64,000 bases of DNA from DASXMT01 sp963781305 (lineage in GTDB: Bacteria > Actinomycetota > Acidimicrobiia > Acidimicrobiales > RAAP-2). Positions 41,202 to 49,568 of the stretch are shown in pieces. The notes beneath the pieces are model-generated. The model was given only the letters and a program-made list of their open reading frames with translations. It had not been told where the DNA came from and searched no databases. How positions within the stretch are numbered: the first letter of the stretch is position 1; each line of letters opens with the position of its first letter. A program made the position numbers and the translations under genes. The DNA lies in the NCBI GenBank assembly GCA_963781305.1, contig CAWAFL010000001.1, positions 186,001 through 250,000 on the forward strand, read 5' to 3'.

Positions 41202-42283
41202 CGGCAGACCCCTGGCCCCCGGTTTCCGCAAGGTCGTGGGTTTGCCGCGTCCGGACGGAGGCAGACGCCAACCTCCTGGCTGTTTAAGAGCCGCTGGCAT
41301 CTACCGCACGGGACTTACCCATATCCGGCCAGGTCAACACCACGATTTTGGCGTTGAAAGAGTCCCGATAATTTCCACTCTGCCCTCGCTTTGCCAGTCA
41401 CAGCGCGGGCAGATGAAGCTCCGTCCCGGTCCCCCCTGGGCGGGGCTTCGTCGCGTTCAGCTAAGACAACGGAGCGAAGGTTTTCCGTACGGTCCGTAGG
41501 CTATGGTTTCAACAGTCCTGACTCGGAAGCGCAGAGGGTCGGCCCCGCTGCCCTCGCTTCGGGTCGGGGCCGAAGCGAAGGTCTGCTCCGCTGCTCGCGC
41601 TTTCGAGTCGGGGCGTTGTCTACCGTACAGACGCCCCGATTTCATTGGAGATATGATTTCAGGGCCCTATTTGCCAGTCACAACATGGGTCGACGAAGCC
41701 TCTTGCGTTTGCAGGGGGCTTCGTCTGTGTGAGTCTTCCACCGTTGGCTCGCGCCAACGACGACATGACGATAACCTGAGTTTCAGCTGTGAACCAGTGC
41801 GCTGATGCCATCGCAACGAAACCGTCACATGCGCGTCACGGCGCCATGATGAGCACGCCATATCGTGTATCTCAGCGTTCCTTGCTAGTCGCAGGGCGGT
41901 AGACGAAACCTCACCCAAGGTTCCCCTCTGGCGAAATTTTCGTCGCATCAGGTCGACCCCCAGGGCGCCGAGCTAGACCGCACTTCGATAGCTAACCTCC
42001 GCCTGGGGGAAAGCGATGACCCCCGGTTTCGGCCGGGGGTTTGTCGCGTCCCAGCATTGAGCAGCGCCTTCGTCATCCCATCTCCGGTTACCTCACTAGA
42101 CGCGCTGGTAACCTCACACTCTGCCCTAGCCCTCTAGCACTGGCACTCGCCGCTGTGCTTTTGGGCTAGAGCCTTTTTTTGGCGCCTGAGCTGGCCTTAT
42201 GGTACTCTCAGGCGCAGCCCGTCTGGCGAGAGGCGGGTCAGGCGAGGCCCCCGCCGGTCAGTGTCCCGGCCGGGGTTTCGTCG
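41202..42283. repeat. Cluster of stem-loops in a gene-free stretch
   Basis: No credible ORF occupies 41187-42292. Instead it contains at least eight inverted repeats: 41202-41247 (cggcagaccc/gggtttgccg), 41412-41452 (gatgaagc/gcttcgtc), 41609-41638 (cggggcgt/acgccccg), 41692-41725 (gacgaagcc/ggcttcgtc), 41902-41944 (gacgaaa/ttttcgtc), 42013-42047 (gcga..cccccgg/ccggggg..tcgc), 42086-42113 (ggttacc/ggtaacc), 42183-42214 (cgcctgag/ctcaggcg), 42242-42283 (gcga.gcccc/ggggtttcgtcgc). Several share the family-A ends gcga...tcgc or gacgaa...ttcgtc. Confidence 0.75.
42086..42180 (+). ncRNA. Candidate small structured RNA ending in a U7 terminator
   Basis: The stem ggttacc/ggtaacc (42086-42113) is followed by a second stem ctagccc/gggctag (42126-42169), a short gap (agcc) and a run of seven T at 42174-42180. 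A T7 run after a stem is rare in this GC-rich sequence and looks like an intrinsic terminator. No promoter is recognised, so the RNA itself is a hypothesis. Confidence 0.35.
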
Positions 42284-42292
42284 CGTATCGCA

Positions 42293-42529
42293 TCAATCAT
42301 TCATGGTGTCCATCGGATCGAAACTCCTGTACTTCTCCGATACCGACTGCCTGCTCCTACCGAGAGCCTCGGCAATGCCAGACCAACTGAAACCCTCTTC
42401 ACGAGCCAGTCCCACAAAGTGCTGCTCTTGTAATGCGAGCCACCGGCGGAGCTCGCCAACAGCAGTGAGAGCCTGGATCGGATCTCTTGGCGAACTCTCT
42501 ATAGCACTGACCGCCACCTGAGGTTCCAT
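42293..42529 (-). CDS. Small helix-turn-helix protein, 78 aa
   Basis: From ATG 42529 the protein reads MEPQVAVSAIESSPRDPIQA, then VGELRRWLALQEQHFVGLAR and GFSWSGIAEALGRSRQSVSE, a typical short HTH protein of actinomycetes whose helix (WSGIAEALGRSRQSVSEKY) would bind DNA. The longer frame to 42652 runs into the esterase gene stop. Target genes are unknown. Confidence 0.65.
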   Translation of the reverse strand: MEPQVAVSAIESSPRDPIQALTAVGELRRWLALQEQHFVGLAREEGFSWSGIAEALGRSRQSVSEKYRSFDPMDTMND

Positions 42530-42648
42530 GCGGTCAGGGTACGCCGAAACCTGAGGAATCACGAAGACTGCCCGCGTCGCCCTGCCCACAAGAGCCTCGG
42601 ACGGTCCAGCCGGTTGCCCCCGCGACCCGCAAACTGCAGATTCAATCC

Positions 42649-43587
42649 TCATTGAGAGTGCTGCACCTCTCGAACGAAGAAGTCGACTATCAGCGATTCA
42701 ATTTGCTCGGTGTTGGGCTCTGCGGTGGGCTCATCGAGGGCGTGTCCGCCTCCCTTGACGACCACCAACGAGACCGGAACGCCAACGGACTTCAAGGTGC
42801 TGGCCAGCTCTTCTGACTGAGCCAGGGGCACGATCGGGTCCATGTCTCCATGGATGATGAGAAAAGGCGGGTCATTTTTGGACACGTGGGTTACCGGACT
42901 GGCCGCCTTAAGCTCAGCTGGAACTTGCTCCGCTGGGACTGGTCCCAGGAGTGACACGAAGTTATCGTGGACGACGCCGGGGGCGCCCTCCCCTTCGAGC
43001 GTGACGAGGTTCGATGGTCCGGCGAAGTCGGCCACTGCCTTGACCGAGCTTGATTGGCTGAGATACGGACCGATGTCCCATCCCGCATCGGGTCCTGCAG
43101 TACCGAGAAGGCTTGCCAGATGGCCCCCAGCGCTGTGGCCCCAAACGCCAATGGCCTTTGGGTCGATATGCAACGCACTGGCATTGGCCCGCAGAAATCG
43201 AACTGCACATTTGGCGTCGACGATCTGGGCTGGCCACGGCTCGTCGGGCCCCAGGCGATAGTTCACACTCGCGACAAGAAACCCCTTCTGATTCAGCGCA
43301 TCTCCGATTTGATGGACGATGAATCCTCCGCTGTCTTGGTCACCCTCAATCCAGGAACCACCGTGTAAATAGATCACTGCGGGAGCCGGGTGGCTATGGT
43401 GCTGTGGCTGGGTGATCTCAACGGTCTGGCCATTGCAGTAGGGGACGAGAGCGGATGCACCCGGATCAATCGGAGGGATGGTTTCGCCGCTCGATGAACT
43501 CCCACAAGCGCTGGCTGCACAAGTCCAAACCAGAAGCAACACAGTCAGGCCGACTAAGCGGGAGTGCAGCGTCAATCTCTCCCTCAT
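42649..43587 (-). CDS. Lipoprotein esterase/lipase (alpha/beta hydrolase, HSL-like), 312 aa
   Basis: The N-terminus LVGLTVLLLVWTCAASACGS has a lipobox (A-S-A-C) at about residue 28, so it is exported and lipid-anchored. The hydrolase domain has oxyanion motif YLHGGSWIEGDQ, nucleophile GHSAGGHLAS, DGPSN-type spacing, and FLIIHGDMDPIVPLAQ with Asp, then GGGHALDEP with His. It should hydrolyse esters outside the membrane. It has its own start region, with the next 340 bp (43588-43928) showing only repeat C and no gene. Confidence 0.85.
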   Translation of the reverse strand: MRERLTLHSRLVGLTVLLLVWTCAASACGSSSSGETIPPIDPGASALVPYCNGQTVEITQPQHHSHPAPAVIYLHGGSWIEGDQDSGGFIVHQIGDALNQKGFLVASVNYRLGPDEPWPAQIVDAKCAVRFLRANASALHIDPKAIGVWGHSAGGHLASLLGTAGPDAGWDIGPYLSQSSSVKAVADFAGPSNLVTLEGEGAPGVVHDNFVSLLGPVPAEQVPAELKAASPVTHVSKNDPPFLIIHGDMDPIVPLAQSEELASTLKSVGVPVSLVVVKGGGHALDEPTAEPNTEQIESLIVDFFVREVQHSQ

Positions 43588-43837
43588 TTCGGGTCCTCAA
43601 AGCAGGACCATTGGCCGCCGGATGCTGGCACCGAACGACGCACGGTCATCGACACAGCACCAACTTTTACACAGCACCAACTTTCGGGCAGGTGCAAGGG
43701 ATAACCGCATCGACCCTGGGTCAATCAGCGAACTCTGATCCTGCGCACGTGGAGGCAATGGACCTGCGGTACGGACATGCCGGGACCTCGACCGCCAGTT
43801 GATTCGGTCTCCGACCATATCTTGGCCTGATTTTCCG

Positions 43838-43918
43838 CTGACGATTTGGGATGACGGTCGGCGGCCTGACGAGGATGGCCGTCCCGAGATGGTGATCCGG
43901 TTCTTGCTCGCAGGTTGG
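43838..43918. repeat. Repeat C, copy 2
   Basis: Matches 40488-40566 over about 80 bp (ccgctgacg, gatgacgg, agatggtgat, caggttgg in the same order). It lies between the esterase gene and the SRAP remnant. Confidence 0.6.
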
Positions 43919-43928
43919 GGTATTACCC

Positions 43929-44620
43929 TCATTGCGAATTCACAGCGTCAATGAGTTGCCGACCCTGGTTCCGCACATTCCCAACACTCTGACCCACTGG
44001 CCAATGCCGCAGGACACCGGCTGGCCCAGGACGGAGCATCCCCTCCAACTCTTCGTCGGCATCCACCGCTGGGTCGAGCCATCGCTCCCACGTCTCGGAC
44101 TCGAGCACCACAGGCTGACGGTGGTGTATCTGCTCCATGTCGGGACCGGCGTCGGTCGTGATAATCGTGGCCGAGTAGATCTCTTCGTCTTCAGGAGAGT
44201 GCCACCACTCCCATAGACCAGCGAATACGACCGGCTTTTCGTCCGCTCGAGTGAACCAGTGAGGCTGTTTAGCCTTTCGGTCCGGAACCGCCTGCCACTC
44301 GTAGAAGCCACTGACAGGTACGAGCAGGCGTCGGCGTTGGAAGGCGTTGCGGAACAACGGCTTGGTCGCAACCGAGTCGGCACGGGCATTGAAGCTGCGT
44401 GATCCGACTTTGGGGTCCTTCGCCCAGCTCGGGATCAATCCCCATCGGTACTGGTGGAGGACCCGATCGCCGTCACGGTCAACCTGAGCGCCGAGATGGG
44501 ATCGGTAGGGCCAACGTTGTACCGGGCCTCCCAGGTGGTCTCGAGCTCATCGGGGACCCGTGCGTCGAGCCACTTCCCAACATCTCGAGGTGGGTCTTTC
44601 AGTCCGATGCGGCCGCACAC
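43929..44620 (-). pseudogene. SOS response-associated peptidase (SRAP/HMCES/YedK family), frameshifted
   Basis: The first part, MCGRIGLKDPPRDVGKWLDA with the catalytic Cys2 and RYNVGPTDPISALRL, is in one frame. The rest, RWGLIPSWAKDPKVGSRSFN, ARADSVATKPLFRNAFQRRR, CLVPVSGFYEW-type LLVPVSGFYEWQAV and IHHRQPVVLESETWERWLDP, is in another. The switch is near 44470-44490. SRAP proteins form a DNA-protein crosslink with abasic sites in single-stranded DNA. A single indel separates it from a normal 230-residue protein, so a sequencing error is possible. Confidence 0.8.
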
Positions 44621-44662
44621 GAACGAAGACTGGGGTCCCGCCCATGAGGGGAACCAGCAGGG

Positions 44663-45652
44663 TCATGCTGTCTTGGTTCTCTTGTGATTGTCGAGGATCT
44701 CGTGAGGGTACGTCCCCGCATGTAGTCGCTGTGGTTGCGCCGGCGATGGTTGTAGGTGATGAGCCAGGCGTCTGCTTCGGCCTGGAGCTGGCGGATCGAG
44801 GTGAAGTGACGACGATGAAAGGCCGGGCGCCAGCACTCTTGGGGCATGGTGCCTTGGAACCGTTCGCAGACGGCATTGTGGTTGGGGGATCGGTCCGGGA
44901 TGCGGTGGCGCCGCAACCCCTTGGCGGCCAGGGCGTCGACGAAGGCGCCGGCTACATATTCGCCCCCGTTGTCCGTCAAGATTGCCCGGACCCTCACCCC
45001 GTGACGGCGATAGAGGCGCAGGGCCTGGGCGATGAAGCGGGCCCCTCACGCCACCGCTGGGTGTGCCGAGCACGATGGCGGTGACCGCGGAACCGGATGA
45101 AGACGTCGATGGCCGTCAACTGGTACACCTTGCCCGCGCCCTTGAGCTTGTCGATGTAGAAGCTGTCGAGGCAGACGAGCTCGCCCGGACCACCACTGGC
45201 CAGGCAGAACCCGAAGGGCTCGTCCTTGCGCTCGGCGTCGGGCACGACCAGCCCGATCGTTGCCGCCGCAATCGCCGCCGCCTTGGCCAGGCGTTGGGCC
45301 CGCTTACCCAACCCGTGAGACACCAGGTGCTTTTGCACCGTCGACTTGGCGATCGAGAAGCCCTGGTCACCGAGTCGGTCAGCGTACTGGCGACAGCCGA
45401 TGGTGGGCTGGAGGACGGCCAGGGTCAACAGGGCCTCGACGACGTGGGTGGGGGTGGCTTCGGGCATCTGAGGGTTGCGCCGCCATTTGGGCATGAGTGC
45501 CTCGAGGCCGTAGCGATCGGCGACGTTCTTCCACTCGTAGTAGCGGGTCCGCGAGATGCCGAAGACGGCACAGGCTCGGTCACATTTCCTGTCTGTTGGG
45601 CGTGGTCCAACACGGCAATGCGTCGCTGGTAGATGATCTCTGCTGGGGTCAC
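44663..45652 (-). pseudogene. Decayed IS481-like transposase (HTH + rve integrase), several frameshifts
   Basis: From GTG 45652: TPAEIIYQRRIAVLDHAQQT, a frame break at about 45573, then ISRTRYYEWKNVADRYGLEA, MPKWRRNPQMPEATPTHVVE, SFYIDKLKGAGKVYQLTAID; a second break near 45060, then ILTDNGGEYVAGAFVDALAA, PDRSPNHNAVCERFQGTM and a last break before PHEILDNHKRTKTA. Three or more frame changes disable it. It lies directly upstream of the SRAP remnant, so the SRAP promoter may also be affected. Confidence 0.8.
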
Positions 45653-45785
45653 GGTGATGGGCTCCTTGGGCTTGTGGAAGGAACCACAGAGTCCATCGCC
45701 GGACCCCTCAAAGGGTGGATGTGCAACCTCATCTCGTGGACTTGAAGGCCTAGACAGCCGAAGGCTGAGTCTTGGCACCTACTTC

Positions 45786-45977
45786 TTATTTCTGCGCCAC
45801 CAACCCCGCCAAGGCAAAAGTCGGGTGACGATCGAGGTTGTGCCGAGCTCGATCGTACCGGCGGGTGGTCCGAGGGTCTGCGTGGCCGGCTGCGTCTTGT
45901 ACATCCCGCAGGTTCGCCCCATCGTCGAGACTCAGGGTGACGAAGGCATAGCCCGACGCGATGAGTATCCCGTCCAC
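45786..45977 (-). pseudogene. C-terminal remnant of a tyrosine recombinase
   Basis: SLDDGANLRDVQDAAGHADP and RTTRRYDRARHNLDRHPTFA are the C-terminal catalytic part of an XerD/phage-type integrase (the GHADPRTTRRYDR box with the nucleophile Tyr). No N-terminal part is found upstream on this strand. It points to a former integrated element. Confidence 0.7.
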
Positions 45978-46032
45978 ATTCAGGCGGCGTTGATGCTTTC
46001 CAGGTCACTCTGCGTAGTGCTATGACTACGTG

Positions 46033-46084
46033 TGCCCCGGCCCGTGCGCTTCGGCTCCCGCTGCCCGTGCTACGGGTCAGGGCA
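46033..46084. repeat. Stem-loop, hairpin family B (copy 2)
   Basis: tgccccggcccg pairs with cgggtcagggca around a 28-nt loop, as in the stem-loop at 25786-25837 (shared gcccgtg and cgggtcagggca words). It is about 90 bp upstream of the secreted-protein gene. Confidence 0.55.
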
Positions 46085-46173
46085 CTTCGACCCGTTCGTC
46101 GGGTAACAGCCAAGCCCCTGGTTCAACCACGAAGGTGTAGCTTCGTGCCACAAACAGTGGAGGGGAAGTCACG

Positions 46174-47022
46174 ATGCGTGTTCGGCGGTACTCGGAGGTC
46201 GTAGCGGGACTGGCACTGGTCAGCGTACTGACCGCAGCCTCCCCAGCCTGGGGAGCCGGGAAGACTCCGAACCTCAAGCCCCAACTCCTGACCATCTCGG
46301 CAATGCCGCCCGGCTGGTCCGTTCATTCGGACACTCCCCCGTCCTCATGTGTAACGGCCGCGATCAACGGCGCCCCCGGAAAAGTCGCCGCTGCGTTTGA
46401 GGATTCGGGAGGAGCGCCGACATTCACTGAGGTTCTACTTCCCGGAGGGGCTAATCGGTACACCTCTTGGAAGAAGTCGCTCGACAAGTGCCATCAGTTC
46501 AAGATTACGAATTCGAGCGGCACCACAGTGACGGCAACCCTGGCCGCGCTCTCATTTCCAACCCTGGGTCAAAGAAGCGCGGCGTACGCTCTCTCCTTCA
46601 CCCTTGATGGAGTCACGGGCGCTGAAGATGTGGTTGTGGCGCTCAGCGGATCGACTGTTGTGGGTTTGTCCTACGGCGACGTGGAGTCCGTCGACGTGAA
46701 CGACTTTGAATCGCTGGCCAACAAGGCCATGACGAAGCTCTCGTCGGCAACCACCGCGACTTCGAGTCCAGCACCAACCACAACAACGACTCAGCCATCC
46801 GTGGTCGTTCCCCCGAACTCGACGCTACCGACCCTACCGCCCACGACGACGCCTCCGACCGCTGCCCCCGCTGCTGCCTGCAGCCCCGCCACCAGCTCCG
46901 GCAACTGCTACTCAGCGGGCGAGTACTGTCCCGACGCTGACCATGGAGCCAGTGGCACGGCAGGGAACGGTGAGGCCATGGTCTGCGAAGATAACAACGG
47001 GTGGCGGTGGGAACCGGCCTGA
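46174..47022 (+). CDS. Secreted Thr/Pro-linker protein with C-terminal Cys domain, 282 aa
   Basis: ATG 46174 follows ggaggggaa. A Sec signal is clear (VVAGLALVSVLTAASPAWGA). The central domain is beta-rich (VTAAINGAPGKVAAAFEDSG, FPTLGQRSAAYALSFTLDGV), similar in pattern to sensor-type domains. Then comes a Thr/Ser/Pro linker of about 60 residues and a small C-terminal module with paired cysteines (YCPDADHGASGTAGNGEAMV, CEDNNGWRWEPA). The last module recurs in many actinobacterial secreted proteins; its ligand is unknown. Confidence 0.75.
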   Translation: MRVRRYSEVVAGLALVSVLTAASPAWGAGKTPNLKPQLLTISAMPPGWSVHSDTPPSSCVTAAINGAPGKVAAAFEDSGGAPTFTEVLLPGGANRYTSWKKSLDKCHQFKITNSSGTTVTATLAALSFPTLGQRSAAYALSFTLDGVTGAEDVVVALSGSTVVGLSYGDVESVDVNDFESLANKAMTKLSSATTATSSPAPTTTTTQPSVVVPPNSTLPTLPPTTTPPTAAPAAACSPATSSGNCYSAGEYCPDADHGASGTAGNGEAMVCEDNNGWRWEPA

Positions 47023-47239
47023 CCTTTTGACCTCTGTCGAAACCGCCTAGGCAGAAGACGTGGCTCAGGCACCAACTAGGCGCGCAAGAGCCATGGCACC
47101 GTCGTAGTTGGCATACTTGGCACGCGCTACCGCGGCGGCCGCTACGTCACCCTCAGCCTTCGTCATCCTTGATTGGTCGTCGCCCATGCTTCGTAGCACC
47201 TCTGCAGCCTCGAGGTACGCCGCAAAGGCAATTGTAAAG

Positions 47240-47850
47240 AGGCCATCATCCGAGGACATCGGGAAGCTCGCGGATGCCGTAGGCGAGAAGTGGTCGGCAG
47301 CTGTCTACCTGGGTGCGGTGACCGGGTTGCGATGGGGTGAGGCGTTCGCTCTCCGTGCCGACAGTATCGACCTGGCTGCCGGGACCATCAGGGTTGACGC
47401 CGGTATCAGCCGCGGCGAGCAAGGCGAGTCGGTGGAACAAGGCCCGAAGACATCGGCGGGCATCCGGACCTTGAGCATCACCGCCACCCCCGTGGACGTT
47501 CTCCGGACCACCTAGAGACCCACGACATCCCCGAGAGCGGTCTCCTGTTCCCTGACGACCGGGGCGGACTCGCTAGGGCGTCGAACTGGCGTCGGCGCGG
47601 TCTGGGTGCCAGCCGTCAAGAAGGCCGGGCTAGACGGCATTCACACCGAGTCTCGGCTATCACGATCTGCCGCCTGGCAGCCACCAGCTTGGTCATGGGC
47701 GGGGTTGACCCGAAGACGCTACAGACCCGCATGAGCCATGCCAGCATTACCACCAGTTTGAACTTTTACGCACGGACGACCAGCGAGTCAGACCGGGCGG
47801 TCGCCGACGTCATGGGGACGGCGGTTTTCAATTCTAAGTCGCACGTAGGT
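47240..47850 (+). pseudogene. Tyrosine recombinase/integrase remnant next to the tRNA
   Basis: The first part DIGKLADAVGEKWSAAVYLG, TGLRWGEAFALRADSIDLAA contains the catalytic Arg box. The frame breaks after about 47515, and RLAATSLVMGGVDPKTLQTR, MSHASITTSLNFYARTTSES in another frame is the His-x2-Arg/Tyr box. At least two frame changes occur between. The N-terminal arm-binding domain is absent. It lies 50 bp from the 3' end of tRNA-Val, the usual place of an integrase gene of a tRNA-integrated element. Confidence 0.75.
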
Positions 47851-47902
47851 CGCACGCCGGTTTCGGTGTCACCCCGATTTCCGCTAAAAACCCCCTCTGA
47901 CC

Positions 47903-47979
47903 TGGTGGGCGCTAGAGGACTCGAACCTCCGACCTCAGCCGTGTGAAGGCTGCGCTCTAACCAACTGAGCTAAACGCCC
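47903..47979 (-). tRNA. tRNA-Val (anticodon CAC), CCA encoded
   Basis: The minus strand reads gggcgtttagctcagttgg, cagcc-ttcacac-ggctg (anticodon arm, anticodon CAC), a short variable arm, ggaggttcgagtcctc (T arm, GTTCGAGTCC) and agcgccc followed by ACCA. All four stems pair. Its 3' end faces the integrase remnant and the island, and it is the likely attachment site. Confidence 0.95.
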
Positions 47980-48077
47980 TTGTCGCTGGACTGGCCATCG
48001 GCCGCCCAGACGCAGAAGGGTCATGGTAGTCGGGCCAGGCACCGCTGTTGGCCCGATGTTGTCTTACGCTGCCGCCG

Positions 48078-49481
48078 TCACAGAGGAGCCAACTGATCGA
48101 ACCCGATTGCCTCCTCCAATGCTGCGGCCGAGCGAAGAACCACGAGGTCTCCATGCTGCGGCCCTACCAGCTGCAGGCCAACCGGCAATCCTGCTTCGGT
48201 AAGCCCGGCGCAGATCGAGGCGGCCGGCGAACGGGTCATATTGAAGGGGTAGGTGAACTTCACCCAATTGAGCGTGGGCGTTCCGTTGATCATGCCCATT
48301 CCCTCCAACGATCGCGGTGGAGGAGCCGCCGCCGTCGTCGGGGTGATCAGCAGTCGTACCTCGTGGAACAACTCGACCAACCGGAGGTTGAGCTGGTGGC
48401 AACGGTCCTCGGCCCCGAGGATGTCCAAGGCGCTGAGGGACCGGGCGCCGTCGATGATCATCTTGAGGACGGGATCGATGCGACCGCGTCCTGGCCCGTC
48501 GGGCAGGGACTCGATCGTCCGGAGGTTGTAGGCCCCGGTCAGCGCGACCCAGTCATCAACGGGATCCTCGTCGAAAACGGTGTCGACCTCCACCACCTCC
48601 GTGCCCATCGACGCCATCTTGTCAACGGCCAGCTGGCAGATGGCCAGCACCTCCGCGTCGACCTCGCCGTAACCCAACGTCGGTGACCAAGCCACCCGAG
48701 AAGGCAGCTGGGGCTTCTGGATGGCCGCCGTCCAGGACGCCTCCGCACGAGGAAGCGAGTTGAGATCACTCGGATCGGGGCCGACCGCCACCTCCAGCGC
48801 CGCCACCACATCGGCCATGCGGCGCGCCATTGGGCCCTTGGTCGACAGGTATGGCCACGCCGGCGCCTGCTCACCACCCATGGGTACCCGGCCGAGCGAC
48901 GCCTTCATCCCCGAGAGCCCACAACACGCCGCCGGGATCCGGATCGAACCTCCCCCGTCGGAGCCGGTGGCCAGCGGCACCATGCCCGCAGCGATTGCTG
49001 CTGCACTTCCGCCCGAGGATCCGCCCGGGGTGTGCTCCAGGCTCCACGGGTTGAGCGTGGGTCCGAAGAGCGCGTTGTCGGTGTCGGGCTTCCAGCCCAG
49101 TTCGGGTGTGTTCGTCTTTCCCACCACCACGCACCCGGCTGCGGTAAGCCGGGCCACCAGCGGTGAGTCGACCCGGGACGGGTCGGCCTCGGCCAACAGG
49201 GCCGAGCCCTGGGTGGTCACGAACCCCGCCGCGTCATCGAGGTCCTTCACCCCGATCGGGATCCCGGCCAGCGGTCCCGGGTCGTAGCCCGCGGCCACCC
49301 GCTCATCGATGGCCGCCGCGGCGGCCAGGGCCCGTTCACCGTCCACGGCCACGAAGGCGTTCACCCGTGGGTTGTCGGTCTCAATCCGTTCCAGGGCGTG
49401 GGTCACCAGGTCGCGGGCCGACCGATCCCCCTTCCGGACCTGATCAGCCAACTCGGACACCGACTCGGTTCTGAAGTCCAT
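48078..49481 (-). CDS. Amidase (amidase signature family), 467 aa
   Basis: From ATG 49481 the signature is complete: IPIGVKDLDDAAGFVTTQGS (Lys), HTPGGSSGGSAAAIAAGMVP with the cis-Ser and the GGSS nucleophile region, and GSDGGGSIRIPAACCGLSGM. Also ITPTTAAAPP and GLPVGLQLVGPQHGD at the C-terminus. It hydrolyses amides in the cytoplasm. A longer open frame upstream starts in a Gly/Pro-rich stretch and is not needed. Confidence 0.9.
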   Translation of the reverse strand: MDFRTESVSELADQVRKGDRSARDLVTHALERIETDNPRVNAFVAVDGERALAAAAAIDERVAAGYDPGPLAGIPIGVKDLDDAAGFVTTQGSALLAEADPSRVDSPLVARLTAAGCVVVGKTNTPELGWKPDTDNALFGPTLNPWSLEHTPGGSSGGSAAAIAAGMVPLATGSDGGGSIRIPAACCGLSGMKASLGRVPMGGEQAPAWPYLSTKGPMARRMADVVAALEVAVGPDPSDLNSLPRAEASWTAAIQKPQLPSRVAWSPTLGYGEVDAEVLAICQLAVDKMASMGTEVVEVDTVFDEDPVDDWVALTGAYNLRTIESLPDGPGRGRIDPVLKMIIDGARSLSALDILGAEDRCHQLNLRLVELFHEVRLLITPTTAAAPPPRSLEGMGMINGTPTLNWVKFTYPFNMTRSPAASICAGLTEAGLPVGLQLVGPQHGDLVVLRSAAALEEAIGFDQLAPL

Positions 49482-49568
49482 CTCCGGACCGTACCGCCGG
49501 GCGTCGGGACCGACAACCGGCCCCGGGCCCGACGGAGAGCCACTCCCCCGCCCGGTAGCCTGCAATCG

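Noticed and set aside
41581..41620. Second attachment site for tRNA-Val
   Set aside because: Only the short word ttcgagtc matches the tRNA 3' part; too little for an att repeat.
47065..47259. 64-codon minus-strand frame (Ala-rich)
   Set aside because: No ribosome site, overlaps the integrase remnant; could be real but cannot be supported.
35540..47900. Complete class 1-type integron
   Set aside because: No intI gene and the hairpins do not show the attC core GTTRRRY/RYYYAAC; only an integron-like hypothesis remains.
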